Below are positions 15,513 to 24,226 of a stretch of 43,793 nucleotides of DNA, one piece after another. The DNA is from an uncultured Rickettsiales bacterium (GTDB lineage Bacteria > Pseudomonadota > Alphaproteobacteria > UBA8366): the NCBI GenBank assembly GCA_913046825.1, contig CAJWTF010000015.1, positions 1 to 43,793 of the forward strand, read 5' to 3'. A program made the translations under genes and the position numbers. The notes under the pieces were generated by a model. That model was not told where the DNA came from. It made no database searches and saw only the letters and a program-made list of their open reading frames with translations. Every line of letters starts with the position of its first letter. The first letter of the stretch is position 1.

Positions 15513-15971
15513 CTAGCCTCCGTCCGTGCCGGTGGAGCCGAATCCGCCCGCACCACGCTCGCTATCGCTCAGACTGGAAACAGCATTCCAGGAAAGTTGC
15601 GAGACCGGGGCCACAACCATCTGCGCGATCCGCATGCCACGTTCGACCACGAATATTTCTTGGCCGAGGTTCACCAGGATCACGCCGATCTCTCCGCGAT
15701 AATCAGCATCGATGGTCCCCGGCGTGTTCAACAGCGTGAGGCCGTTCTTCAAAGCAAGTCCGGATCGGGGACGGATCTGAGCTTCAAATCCAGAGGGAAG
15801 CGCGATGGCAATTCCCGTCGGGATCATCGTGCGTTCGCCCGGTGCCAACGAGACCGGTTCGTCGACCGCGGCCAACAAATCCAATCCGGCGCTGTCAGGC
15901 GTGGCATAGGCCGGCAACGGCAGATCGGCGCCGTGTGCCAATTGAACGATATCAACATCGACGTGGGTCAT
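15513..15971 (-). CDS. dut: Deoxyuridine 5'-triphosphate nucleotidohydrolase
   Basis: 152 residues, the standard length of trimeric dUTPases. The five motifs are visible: [54 protein letters not shown] and the flexible C-terminal [10 protein letters not shown]. It hydrolyses dUTP to dUMP and pyrophosphate, keeping uracil out of DNA and feeding thymidylate synthesis. Its ATG overlaps the coaBC stop by 4 bases, so translation is coupled. Confidence 0.96.
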   Translation of the reverse strand: MTHVDVDIVQLAHGADLPLPAYATPDSAGLDLLAAVDEPVSLAPGERTMIPTGIAIALPSGFEAQIRPRSGLALKNGLTLLNTPGTIDADYRGEIGVILVNLGQEIFVVERGMRIAQMVVAPVSQLSWNAVSSLSDSERGAGGFGSTGTDGG

Positions 15972-17179
15972 TCGGCACTTCCCATATGCGCGGCAATCCG
16001 TTGCGCCAGGCGTTCGGCCACCTCTTGTTTGGTCATGCGCGGCCAATCCTCGACAGCGTCTTCATGAACGAAATGAATAACATTCGAGGCACCACCGAAG
16101 GTTCCCGTCTCCGGCGACACGTCATTCGCCAAGATCCAGTCACAGCCCTTGCGTTGGCGTTTCTCAACCGCGTGTTCCACGACCTTCTCGGTTTCCGCCG
16201 CGAAGCCGACGACGAGGCCGGGGCGCCGATTCTCCGCTTGCGAGAGCGTACGCAAGATATCCGGATTCTCGGTCAATTCGAGCGCGGGCAGCCCACCACG
16301 GTCCTTCTTCAATTTCTCGGAGGCAACAGTCGCAATCCGCCAATCGGAAACCGCAGCGGCGCAAACCGCAATCTCGGCAGGCAATGCAGCCTGGCAAGCA
16401 ACCAGCATATCGGCGGCGGATTCCACATGAACGACACTGACCCCGGCGGGGTCAGGCAGTGCGACCGGGCCCGTAATCAAGGACGTTTCCGCGCCGAGTC
16501 CCGCAAGCGCCGCGGCAATCGCGTGGCCCTGCTTACCGGAGGAATGGTTCGACAGATAGCGCACGGGATCAATGGCTTCGCGCGTCGGCCCGCTTGTCAC
16601 CAGAGCGCGGCGACCCGCAAGAGGGCGGGCGCCCGGACCGGCAAAATGATTTTCAATGGCCTCAACAATAGTCATCGGCTCCGACATGCGCCCTAGCCCA
16701 TATTCACCGCACGCCATGTTCCCCGCATCGGGCCCGATTTGGATCAGGCCGCGTGATTTCAATATTGCGATATTGGCTTGCGTGGCGGGATGCTCCCACA
16801 TCCGGACGTTCATCGCTGGGGCGAACATTATCGGTTTGTCCGTGGCCAGCAACACTGTCGTCGCCAGATCATTTGCGAGCCCACCCGCCATCCGCGCCAT
16901 GATATCGGCGCTTGCGGGTACCACGACCAATAAGTCGGATTCGCGTGACAGGCGGATGTGTCCCATCTCCGACTCGTCGGTCAGTGAGAAGATTTCCGTA
17001 TAAACCTTTTCCTCGCTAAGGGCCGAGAGCGACAACGGCGTGACGAATTGCGCGCCGCCCGCAGTCAGCACACAGCGGACCGAAATGCCCCGCTCGCGCA
17101 GGCGTCGGATCAACTCCAGGGTCTTGTATGCGGCAATCCCGCCCGAGACGATTAACAGAACGCGTTTTTCAGCGGTCAT
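15968..17179 (-). CDS. coaBC: Bifunctional phosphopantothenoylcysteine decarboxylase / synthetase
   Basis: About 403 residues from the ATG at 17179, chosen because AAGGA sits 8 bases ahead; an ATG three codons earlier (17188) is too close to it. The N-terminal flavin-dependent CoaC half shows [34 protein letters not shown] and the catalytic Cys region [14 protein letters not shown]. The CoaB half shows [33 protein letters not shown], the conserved lysines EKLKKDRGG and [10 protein letters not shown]. It converts 4'-phosphopantothenate to 4'-phosphopantetheine for CoA. Confidence 0.95.
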   Translation of the reverse strand: MTAEKRVLLIVSGGIAAYKTLELIRRLRERGISVRCVLTAGGAQFVTPLSLSALSEEKVYTEIFSLTDESEMGHIRLSRESDLLVVVPASADIMARMAGGLANDLATTVLLATDKPIMFAPAMNVRMWEHPATQANIAILKSRGLIQIGPDAGNMACGEYGLGRMSEPMTIVEAIENHFAGPGARPLAGRRALVTSGPTREAIDPVRYLSNHSSGKQGHAIAAALAGLGAETSLITGPVALPDPAGVSVVHVESAADMLVACQAALPAEIAVCAAAVSDWRIATVASEKLKKDRGGLPALELTENPDILRTLSQAENRRPGLVVGFAAETEKVVEHAVEKRQRKGCDWILANDVSPETGTFGGASNVIHFVHEDAVEDWPRMTKQEVAERLAQRIAAHMGSAE

Positions 17180-17277
17180 ATAGAACATCCTTGTGGGACG
17201 ACGCCTTTTTACAGGCCCAAACTGTATTTAAGCTTTTGCTGTCGATTCGGCAAGAACCGCGCCCGCCAAATTCGACG

Positions 17278-18819
17278 TTAAGCCAGCTCGATCAAAAACA
17301 GCGCTGCGAGCCCCAGCGCCAACACAGTCGTGGCGATGCGCCAATATCGCCCACCCTTACCCTGCGCGTGAAATGCGGCAACGGTGTCCGGATGCAGGCG
17401 AATACCCTCCGCCGTCACGATGTCGGATAGGGTTTCGAGCTTCGAGAGATACAAGGGCAATCGTTCGACCCGGCGCGTCATTTCGCTCACGACGCCGCGC
17501 AACCGTGCTTCGGGTCCCCGGTTCTCCATAGCCCAGTCAATAATAAGAGGTTCGGCAAGCGTCCAAATATTCGAATCGGGATCGAGTTTCCGTCCGACCC
17601 CCTCCGCCACCAGCATGGTCTTCTGCAACAACAGCAATTGCGGCTGGGTTTCCATCTCAAACGTCCGGGTGACCCGAAAGAGCTGCCCCAACAGACGGGC
17701 GATGGAAATTTCGTTCTGCGACTTACCGAGGATCGGCTCGGCGATAGCTCGGCAGGCCTGACTGAACGCGCCTAGGGATTTATCGCGTGGCACGTACCCG
17801 GCGGTGAAATGGACTTCTGCGACCTTCTCATAATCCCGCGACAGAAAGGCGATCAGCATATCGGCGAGGAAATGTCGCGTCTCGCAGTCGAGACGGCCCA
17901 TAATGCCAAAATCGACAGGGCTCAATACTCCGTCCGCGCAAACGAACATATTGCCCGGATGCATATCCGCATGAAAAAACCCATCGCGGAAAACCTGATT
18001 AAAAAACACGCGGGCGGATTGCGCCAACACGTTGCTTGGCAACAAGCCGGCCTCCTCAATACGCACAATCTCATCGATGGGAATACCGTCGATTCGCTCC
18101 AAGGTCATCACACGGTGGGATGTCCGTTCCCAATCAACCGCTGGCACGCGGAATTCTGGATCGTCCAAAAAATTCTCCGCCAGCTCTCCCGCCGCCGCCG
18201 CCTCCATCCGCAAGTCCATCTCAAGGGCCACAGTTTCCTCAAAATTGCGCACTACTTCGACCGGCTTCAGGCGTCGCGCCTCGGGCAGAAATCGCTCTAC
18301 AAGGCGCGCGAACCACAAGAAGAAGGCAACGTCACGGGCGAAGGCGTCCTCAATCCCAGGCCGGAGAATTTTGACAGCCACGGCGATACCGTCATGACGC
18401 TCAGCAAAATGGACCTGGGCAATGGAAGCCGCAGCCACCGGCTCCTGATCGAAAGATGCGAACAGTTCGTCTTCACTGCCGCCGAGTTCTTGTTCCAATG
18501 TCGCAATGGCGTCCTTGGATGGGAAAGGCGGCAAATCATCCTGCAGCGCTGAAAGGTCATCCGCCACGTCGTCGCCAATTAGATCGCCCCGGACCGCCAA
18601 AGATTGCCCAAGCTTTATGAAAGTCGGCCCCAGGCTCTGCAGGGCCGCTGCCAAGCGTTCCCCTGGGCGCATCGTATCGGAGCGACGCTCCAGGAGACGC
18701 AACAATCCCACTAAACCTTTCGGAAGATCGAAAGCATCAAGTGGAAACAGCGCACCGTATCGAGACAGCGTCCACACCAGACGGAAGAGCCGCAGGGTAT
18801 GGGCAAAACTGGATTTCAT
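17278..18819 (-). CDS. ubiB: UbiB-family atypical kinase/ATPase, ubiquinone biosynthesis
   Basis: 513 residues. ABC1/UbiB signatures are present: the KxGQ-type motif LGPTFIKLGQSLAVRGDLIG, LSALQDDLPPFPSKDA, the alanine-rich loop EPVAAASIAQVH, invariant Lys in IAVAVKILRPG, catalytic FFHADMHPGNMFV and metal-binding PVDFGIMGRL. The C-terminus has a hydrophobic anchor (IATTVLALGLAALFLIEL). UbiB helps late ubiquinone intermediates through the pathway at the inner membrane. It lies 34 bases downstream of ubiE on the same strand. Confidence 0.94.
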   Translation of the reverse strand: MKSSFAHTLRLFRLVWTLSRYGALFPLDAFDLPKGLVGLLRLLERRSDTMRPGERLAAALQSLGPTFIKLGQSLAVRGDLIGDDVADDLSALQDDLPPFPSKDAIATLEQELGGSEDELFASFDQEPVAAASIAQVHFAERHDGIAVAVKILRPGIEDAFARDVAFFLWFARLVERFLPEARRLKPVEVVRNFEETVALEMDLRMEAAAAGELAENFLDDPEFRVPAVDWERTSHRVMTLERIDGIPIDEIVRIEEAGLLPSNVLAQSARVFFNQVFRDGFFHADMHPGNMFVCADGVLSPVDFGIMGRLDCETRHFLADMLIAFLSRDYEKVAEVHFTAGYVPRDKSLGAFSQACRAIAEPILGKSQNEISIARLLGQLFRVTRTFEMETQPQLLLLQKTMLVAEGVGRKLDPDSNIWTLAEPLIIDWAMENRGPEARLRGVVSEMTRRVERLPLYLSKLETLSDIVTAEGIRLHPDTVAAFHAQGKGGRYWRIATTVLALGLAALFLIELA

Positions 18820-18853
18820 TTACGGCCTCGCGCTGGGCTGGAACATCGACGGG

Positions 18854-19642
18854 CTAAATCCGCCAACCCAAGTGAATGGCAGCGATCCCACGTGAGAGAT
18901 TGCGGTAGGAGACTTGTTCGAGCCCCACCGCCGTCATGCGCGCTGACAATTCCTCCTGCGACGGGAAGCGGCGAATGCTTTCAACCAGATAACGATAGGC
19001 CTCTTCGTCATTGGCAACGACGCGGCCCAACAGCGGCAATATATTGAAAGAGAAACGATCATAGAGTTCCGCCAAGATAGGATTCGCGACACGGCTGAAT
19101 TCAAGACACATAAACCTGCCGCCGGGCCGCAGCACCCGACGTGCCTCCAACAAGGCAGTATCGATCTGTGTTACGTTGCGCAAACCGAAGGCAATCGTAT
19201 ACGCATCGACGGAGCCATCCGGCAGAGGTAGCGCTTCCGCGTCTCCGACTGTCCACTCAATACCATCCCGGCAATTGAGATCGATCGATCGGTCGCGGCC
19301 GACCTCGACCATGCTTTGATTGATATCACAGACGGTCACACGCTCACCACCTGCCTCTCGAAACCGGAGCGCGATGTCACCCGTGCCACCGGCGACGTCG
19401 AGAAGATGCATGCCGGGGCGCGGGCGCAGTTGGTCGATAAAGCTCGCCTTCCAAAGCCGATGGATACCACCCGACATCAGGTCATTCATCAGGTCATAAC
19501 GGTCGGCGACACTATCGAAGACGCCGCGCACCAATATCGACTTCTCGTCCGTTTCCACGTCGCGAAATCCGAAATGCGTCCGAGAGCCTTCACTGCCCGC
19601 ATTCTTCTCCGTGCCGGAGACGATATTTTCCGTCCGTTCCAT
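18854..19642 (-). CDS. ubiE: Demethylmenaquinone/2-polyprenyl-benzoquinol C-methyltransferase
   Basis: 262 residues. UbiE motifs: THFGFRDVETDEK, VFDSVADRYDLMNDLMSGGI, SAM-binding LLDVAGGTGDIALRF, WTVGDAEALPLPDGSVDAYT, IAFGLRNVTQ and RPGGRFMCLEFS, ending RNLSRGIAAIHLGW. It carries out the C-methylation step of ubiquinone synthesis using SAM. It is divergent from mutM with 46 bases between the two starts, and heads the minus-strand run ubiE-ubiB-coaBC-dut. Confidence 0.95.
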   Translation of the reverse strand: MERTENIVSGTEKNAGSEGSRTHFGFRDVETDEKSILVRGVFDSVADRYDLMNDLMSGGIHRLWKASFIDQLRPRPGMHLLDVAGGTGDIALRFREAGGERVTVCDINQSMVEVGRDRSIDLNCRDGIEWTVGDAEALPLPDGSVDAYTIAFGLRNVTQIDTALLEARRVLRPGGRFMCLEFSRVANPILAELYDRFSFNILPLLGRVVANDEEAYRYLVESIRRFPSQEELSARMTAVGLEQVSYRNLSRGIAAIHLGWRI

Positions 19643-19688
19643 GGATGCGACGATAGCCTAGAGCGAGTAGTTTTGCTAGAACGGCGGT

Positions 19689-20519
19689 ATGCCAGAATTA
19701 CCAGAAGTCGAAACCGTTTGCCGCGGCCTCAGGCCAAAGCTCGAAGGCCAGAAACTGGAACGTGTGATCCAGCGGCGCGAGCATCTGCGGTTCCCGTTGC
19801 CGAAGGATTTCGCCGCCCGCCTGACTGGACGTACGATCAAGCGGATCGAGCGGCGCGCAAAGTATATGCTACTGCATCTCGACGACGGTTGGACCCTTTT
19901 GGGACATCTCGGCATGTCGGGCCGGATGACAATGATCGAGGGCGAGCCGCCCAGCGCCGGCAAACACGATCATATCGAATTTCTAACCAGAGCAGGCACG
20001 ACGGTCCGATACAATGATGCGCGGCGGTTCGGCTTTATGGACCTGATTGAGACAGACCAGCTCGGGGCCCATTCGATGCTTCGAGATTTAGGCCCGGAGC
20101 CGCTCTCGAACGCCTTCAACGATACGGCGCTGAGCGAGGCACTGCAGGGGCGGCGCTCGCCGATCAAAGCCGCTTTGCTTGACCAGAAAATCGTCGCGGG
20201 ACTCGGCAATATATATGTCTGCGAGGCGTTGTTCCGAGCAGCTATCTCACCGCGTCGCAGCGCATATACGATTCCAGGACGACGGGCCGAGAGATTGGTT
20301 TCAGCCATTCGCGATGTCTTGACCGCCGCCATCGCCGCCGGCGGATCTTCCTTGCGGGATTATGTGCAGGCGGACGGCGAGCTCGGATATTTCCAACACA
20401 ATTGGCGCGCATACGGCCGCGAGGGCGAGATCTGCGGGGAAGACGGCTGCGGCGGCGTTATTTCCCGCATCGTGCAATCCGGACGATCTACTTTTTATTG
20501 CGGAAAACACCAGAGATGA
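19689..20519 (+). CDS. mutM: Formamidopyrimidine-DNA glycosylase
   Basis: 276 residues starting [14 protein letters not shown], with catalytic P2/E3. Also present: the lysine-containing [54 protein letters not shown] (helix-two-turn-helix) and the C-terminal zinc finger [11 protein letters not shown]. In the finger the ligands read CGEDGC and CGKH, so the last Cys of the usual C4 set is replaced by His. The enzyme removes 8-oxoguanine and cleaves the abasic site. It is divergent from ubiE. Confidence 0.95.
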   Translation: MPELPEVETVCRGLRPKLEGQKLERVIQRREHLRFPLPKDFAARLTGRTIKRIERRAKYMLLHLDDGWTLLGHLGMSGRMTMIEGEPPSAGKHDHIEFLTRAGTTVRYNDARRFGFMDLIETDQLGAHSMLRDLGPEPLSNAFNDTALSEALQGRRSPIKAALLDQKIVAGLGNIYVCEALFRAAISPRRSAYTIPGRRAERLVSAIRDVLTAAIAAGGSSLRDYVQADGELGYFQHNWRAYGREGEICGEDGCGGVISRIVQSGRSTFYCGKHQR

Positions 20520-20535
20520 TCAAAGTGCGGCCATC

Positions 20536-20901
20536 ATGCCTCACCTTCTCATAAACCTGCTCTCCGCCGGATTGCTGGCAGCCCATGCCGCAGCCCCAGC
20601 TATGGCACAGAATTTTGTGCCCGGATTCGAGGATATTCCGGTCATGAACGGCCTGCAGGTCGTGCCAAGGTCGGGCCACGTCTTCGATTCGCCAGCGGGA
20701 CGTCTGGTCGAAAGCCACACCCGCGGCAATACCACCCGCAGCAAAGTTGAGGCGTTTTACGCCGAGACGCTCCTTGCGTTGGGATGGCAGCGAATTTCGG
20801 TGGGAAAGTACCGCCGCGAGAATGAATTTTTAACGGTTACAACATTGGGAGAAGATGGAGACCTGGCGGTCACATTTCGCCTCTCACCGAGTCGCCCATA
20901 G
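20536..20901 (+). CDS. Small exported protein of unknown function
   Basis: 121 residues from the ATG at 20536, 16 bases after mutM. It has a signal peptide ([21 protein letters not shown], cleavage after AMA) and a mature part with [30 protein letters not shown] and [17 protein letters not shown]. The last part, a small alpha/beta domain with a peptide 'FY...L..LGW', recurs in exported proteins of alphaproteobacteria next to mutM, but no function is known to me. It lies between mutM and the enoyl-CoA hydratase on one strand. Confidence 0.7.
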   Translation: MPHLLINLLSAGLLAAHAAAPAMAQNFVPGFEDIPVMNGLQVVPRSGHVFDSPAGRLVESHTRGNTTRSKVEAFYAETLLALGWQRISVGKYRRENEFLTVTTLGEDGDLAVTFRLSPSRP

Positions 20902-20935
20902 TATTTTACGAGACTTAAACGAGGAGAGCCTTTTC

Positions 20936-21712
20936 ATGGCCTACGAACATATTTTAGTCGAAACCCGCGGCTCCGTCGGGTTGATCACCCTGAACCGCCC
21001 CAAAGCGATGAACGCATTGTGCGCCAATCTAGCACGCGAAATAGCAACGGCCGTCGATGCCTATGAGTCGGATGACAGTATCAGCGCGTTGGTGGTCACC
21101 GGTTCCGAGAAGGCGTTTTGCGCCGGCGCGGACATCAAGGAGATGTCCGATAAGAACTACATGGACGTTTATAAAGAAGATTTCATCACGGTAAATTGGG
21201 AGCGCCTGTCCCATTGTCGCAAGCCGGTAATTGCCGCCGTGGCCGGATATGCGCTCGGTGGTGGGTGCGAGTTCGCCATGATGTGCGACTTCATCCTCGC
21301 GGCCGATACCGCCAAGTTTGGACAGCCGGAGATTCTGATCGGCACCATCCCCGGTGCCGGTGGTACCCAGCGACTGACCCGATTTGTCGGTAAGGCGAAA
21401 GCCATGGAGATGGTCATTACCGGGCGCATGATGGACGCCGAGGAAGCGGAACGCGCGGGATTGGTTAGCCGGATTATTCCTGCGGCCGATCTCATCGAAG
21501 AAGCGATCAAGACAGCTGAAAAAATTGCCAGTCTGTCCCGGCCAGTCGTCATGCTGGCGAAAGAATCGGTGAACCGCGCATACGAGACCACGTTGGCTGA
21601 AGGAGTGCGATTTGAGCGCAGGTTGTTCCATTCGACCTTCGCGACGGAAGACCAGAAAGAGGGCATGGCTGCATTCGCGGAGAAACGTCCAGCCGACTTT
21701 AAACACCGCTGA
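20936..21712 (+). CDS. Enoyl-CoA hydratase
   Basis: 258 residues from the ATG at 20936 (ribosome site gaggag). Crotonase features: [13 protein letters not shown], oxyanion hole [10 protein letters not shown] and [16 protein letters not shown], with both catalytic glutamates E112 (GGCEF) and E132 ([15 protein letters not shown]). Both acids present indicates a true hydratase rather than an isomerase. It adds water to trans-2-enoyl-CoA in fatty acid beta-oxidation. C-terminal [12 protein letters not shown] is typical of EchA/PaaF-like short-chain enzymes. Alone here, with no thiolase or dehydrogenase beside it. Confidence 0.9.
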   Translation: MAYEHILVETRGSVGLITLNRPKAMNALCANLAREIATAVDAYESDDSISALVVTGSEKAFCAGADIKEMSDKNYMDVYKEDFITVNWERLSHCRKPVIAAVAGYALGGGCEFAMMCDFILAADTAKFGQPEILIGTIPGAGGTQRLTRFVGKAKAMEMVITGRMMDAEEAERAGLVSRIIPAADLIEEAIKTAEKIASLSRPVVMLAKESVNRAYETTLAEGVRFERRLFHSTFATEDQKEGMAAFAEKRPADFKHR

Positions 21713-21802
21713 TTTGGGCGGAAATTTTTAACACTGAGTCGCCATGGGGCCGCCGTGATCTCGCATTCTGCTCGATTCCCTATAAATCCCAACGGTTCGG
21801 GC

Positions 21803-21831
21803 TTGACGGCGGAGCCATACGGCTTTAAAAC
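21803..21831 (+). promoter_or_regulatory. Candidate rpsT promoter
   Basis: TTGACG (21803-21808) is followed after 17 bases by TAAAAC (21826-21831). The arrangement fits a sigma-70 promoter with transcription starting near 21838, about 30 bases before the rpsT start. It is the best-spaced promoter in the gap after the enoyl-CoA hydratase. Confidence 0.5.
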
Positions 21832-21868
21832 CCCGACCGCTTGATGTTTATGACGAACGGAATTTGAA

Positions 21869-22129
21869 ATGGCTAACAGCCGATCGGCGAAGAAAAGAAT
21901 CCGACAAACAGAAGCCCGCAGCGAGCGTAATCGCGCACGCCGTAGTCGCGTCCGCAGCTACCTGCGCAAGGTCGAGGAAGCCATCGCCAGCGGCGACAAG
22001 GCCTCTGCCGAGACCGCGTACAAGGAAGCCATGCCGGAATTGCATCGTGGCACACAAAAGGGCGCATTTCACCGGAATACGACCGGGCGTAAATTGTCCG
22101 GGCTCTCGCGACGCATCAACGCGATGTAA
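21869..22129 (+). CDS. rpsT: 30S ribosomal protein S20
   Basis: 86 residues starting [17 protein letters not shown], the expected basic N-terminus, with [19 protein letters not shown] and the final GLSRRINAM. Length and composition are normal. S20 binds 16S rRNA early in 30S assembly. Monocistronic by context: its own promoter upstream and an intrinsic terminator downstream. Confidence 0.97.
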   Translation: MANSRSAKKRIRQTEARSERNRARRSRVRSYLRKVEEAIASGDKASAETAYKEAMPELHRGTQKGAFHRNTTGRKLSGLSRRINAM

Positions 22130-22156
22130 AAATTGCGTCTGCATGAAGCATCCAGG

Positions 22157-22190
22157 CGGCCTCCGGAGGTTTTCGGGGTGCCGTTTTTTT
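22157..22190 (+). terminator. Intrinsic terminator after rpsT
   Basis: CGGC and CTCC pair with GGGG and GCCG (one bulged T) around a roughly 10-base loop, followed by seven T at 22184-22190. It lies 27 bases after the rpsT stop codon. Confidence 0.7.
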
Positions 22191-22664
22191 GTGCGCATTT
22201 AGCTACATCTGGTGCCCAAACCGATTCGTTAAGAGTCAATAAGTTTATTTGAACTGTTCCCCTTTCAGTCCCGTTGCGGTTCCGATTAAGCCCCGTTACA
22301 TTCGAATATGTGTCATCGTCTGGGGGGAACGCTGCGTCAACCTCTTCAAGAGTTGTTGGTGTAAAAATAACTTAATACTGTTGATGATAAGAAACGGTAA
22401 TAAGATTGAAGTAATAAACTTCATTATTATTTATCAGTAGTTCTAAAGAGTATTGAAATTCCTACTCACGTCGGCAATCGGGGCGGGTCACCTGGAGAGC
22501 AACAATGAAGTGGGAATGCGTTACCTTGAATTCGCTGCTCGCCGGGTTGGGAATCCGGCAACGAAGCGATCAGACATGTTAGGGGCTGGCCGCGATGCGG
22601 ACCGGTGTCGGAGCAATACCCGTCGCGCATTTGCGGACAGGAACTTATCGGGGTAACGGTCCGG
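22191..22664 (+). other. rpsT-dnaA intergenic region
   Basis: This 474-base gap has no convincing gene; short open frames in it lack similarity and overlap dnaA. It contains two GANTC sites (22223-22227 and 22233-22237), an AT-rich block at about 22360-22440 with nested inverted repeats, and a GC-richer leader before dnaA. I found no cluster of TTATNCACA DnaA boxes, so an origin is not supported. The dnaA promoter should lie here; no hexamer pair is strong enough to name. Confidence 0.5.
22385..22436. repeat. AT-rich nested inverted repeat upstream of dnaA
   Basis: TGAAGT (22407-22412) and ACTTCA (22418-22423) form a perfect stem around AATAA. It is extended by AATAA (22399-22403) against TTATT (22424-22428), and flanked by TGATAA (22385-22390) and TTATCA (22431-22436). 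The arms are slightly off-centre, so as RNA it would be a bulged hairpin; as DNA it resembles an operator or an easily melted element. Confidence 0.45.
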
Positions 22665-24011
22665 ATGGACGAGAAATACACAACTCAGTGGGCGCGGATT
22701 CGGGGGAGACTACGGGCGGAGTACGGCGAGGCTGCCTATCGTAGCTGGCTGAAGCCGATGACCCTCATCGGTGTCGACGGCCACCGCGTCCGGATATCGG
22801 TGCCGACAAGCTTCATGCGGGATTGGATCGAATCGCAATATGGCGAGCGCTTAGCTAGTCTTTGGGTCATAGAAGGCCAAGCAATCGAAGGAGTTGACAT
22901 CTTCGTGGCCGACGGCGGCGTGGCAACCCAAGCGCCGCTGCCGGCGCCGAGTGCCGCCGCGCTGCGTGAGACCGAGGCGCAAAACAATATTAGTGCGCCG
23001 CTCGACCCTCGATTTACATTCGAAAATTTTATCATCGGCAAACCAAACGAGTTAGCCTTCGCCGCGGCTCGGCGCGTGGCGGAAGCAGAGACAGCACCTT
23101 ACAATCCGTTATTTCTATATGGGGGCGTTGGCCTCGGCAAAACGCACCTGATGCACGCCATTGCCTTACAACTGCGTCAAACGCGACCGCAAAAGCATGT
23201 CGTCTATTTGTCGGCTGAAAAGTTCATGTATCAGTTTATTCGGGCGCTGCGGTTCCGAGATACAGTAGCGTTCAAGGAACAATTTCGTTCAGTCGATATT
23301 TTAATGATCGACGATGTACAATTTATCGCTGGCAAAGACAGCACGCAGGAAGAATTCTTCCACACTTTCAATGCTCTGGTTGATCAAAATCGGCAAATCG
23401 TGATTTCCGCGGACAAATCGCCGAACGATTTGGAAGGCATGGAAGAGCGCATGAAGTCGCGTCTCGGATGGGGTCTCGTCGCCGATATTCATCCAACGAA
23501 CTACGAATTGCGTTACGGTATTTTGCAATCGAAGGCGGAAGATCTAGGAATCGAAATACCGCCGAAGATTTTGGAATTCCTGGCTCATAAAATTACCTCG
23601 AACGTGCGGGAGCTCGAAGGCGCGCTGAATCGCATCGTCGCTTACGCCAATTTGGTCGGGCGGACGATCACACTGGAGACAACGCAGGAGGTCTTGCACG
23701 ACATCCTGCGGGCGAACGACCGCAAAGTGACCATCGAAGAGATTCAAAAACGTGTTGCCGAACATTTTAACATTCGGCTTTCCGAAATGTATTCTTCACG
23801 CCGCGCTCGCGCTGTCGCGCGGCCCCGGCAAATCGCCATGTATTTATCCAAGCAGCTCACAGCCCGCTCCCTGCCAGAAATCGGCCGAAAATTTGGCGGT
23901 CGTGATCACACGACGGTCATGCATGCGGTGCGCAAAGTGGAAGAATTGAAAGCCACGGATAACGGCTTCGGCGAGGATGTAGAATTGCTCCGACGCATGT
24001 TGGAGACCTGA
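22665..24011 (+). CDS. dnaA: Chromosomal replication initiator protein DnaA
   Basis: 448 residues from the ATG at 22665; a GTG at 22605 would add 20 residues without family similarity. Domain I begins at TTQWARIRGRLRAEYGEAA with FRSW-type YRSWLKPMTL. The AAA+ core shows FENFIIGKPNELAFAAA, Walker A YGGVGLGKTHLMHA, Walker B ILMIDDVQFIAGKD and sensor ISADKSPNDL. Domain IV carries the DNA-binding RPRQIAMYLSKQ and GGRDHTTVMHAVRKVE. It binds DnaA boxes and melts the origin. Confidence 0.97.
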   Translation: MDEKYTTQWARIRGRLRAEYGEAAYRSWLKPMTLIGVDGHRVRISVPTSFMRDWIESQYGERLASLWVIEGQAIEGVDIFVADGGVATQAPLPAPSAAALRETEAQNNISAPLDPRFTFENFIIGKPNELAFAAARRVAEAETAPYNPLFLYGGVGLGKTHLMHAIALQLRQTRPQKHVVYLSAEKFMYQFIRALRFRDTVAFKEQFRSVDILMIDDVQFIAGKDSTQEEFFHTFNALVDQNRQIVISADKSPNDLEGMEERMKSRLGWGLVADIHPTNYELRYGILQSKAEDLGIEIPPKILEFLAHKITSNVRELEGALNRIVAYANLVGRTITLETTQEVLHDILRANDRKVTIEEIQKRVAEHFNIRLSEMYSSRRARAVARPRQIAMYLSKQLTARSLPEIGRKFGGRDHTTVMHAVRKVEELKATDNGFGEDVELLRRMLET

Positions 24012-24092
24012 TCCGGCCCGCGGATGCAATCGGCAAATCCGCGCAAGAAAAAAAGGCGAAAATTCGTCCCTTGACCCCCTAAATATGTCGCA

Positions 24093-24172
24093 GATTCTAG
24101 CGACTCATGCTATAGTTTGTGTCCGTCTGGCTATAATGGCCTGATTAGGCGCATAGGTGCCCCATTCGGGGC
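24093..24172 (+). promoter_or_regulatory. dnaN leader: paired GANTC sites, TATAAT and a hairpin
   Basis: The 215-base dnaA-dnaN gap contains GATTC (24093-24097) and GACTC (24102-24106), a perfect TATAAT at 24132-24137 (no good -35 at 16-18 bases; TGGC precedes it), and a GCCCC-ATTC-GGGGC hairpin at 24159-24172. A TTGACC lies at 24071-24076. A dnaN promoter here is likely, with GANTC methylation as possible input. Confidence 0.4.
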
Positions 24173-24226
24173 CGCGCTAGGGTCGAAATATCTGCGTTAA
24201 CATTCCGAATGGCATAAAAGACAACC

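Noticed and set aside
17809..18552. A 247-codon plus-strand open frame
   Set aside because: Antisense to ubiB, whose motifs are complete; no family features in the opposite frame.
22453..22656. 67-codon open frame before dnaA
   Set aside because: No ribosome site or recognisable similarity; it runs up to the dnaA start region.
22191..24226. Chromosomal origin beside dnaA
   Set aside because: No cluster of DnaA boxes was found in the rpsT-dnaA or dnaA-dnaN gaps, and origins in alphaproteobacteria often lie elsewhere. GC skew, which I cannot compute, would be decisive.
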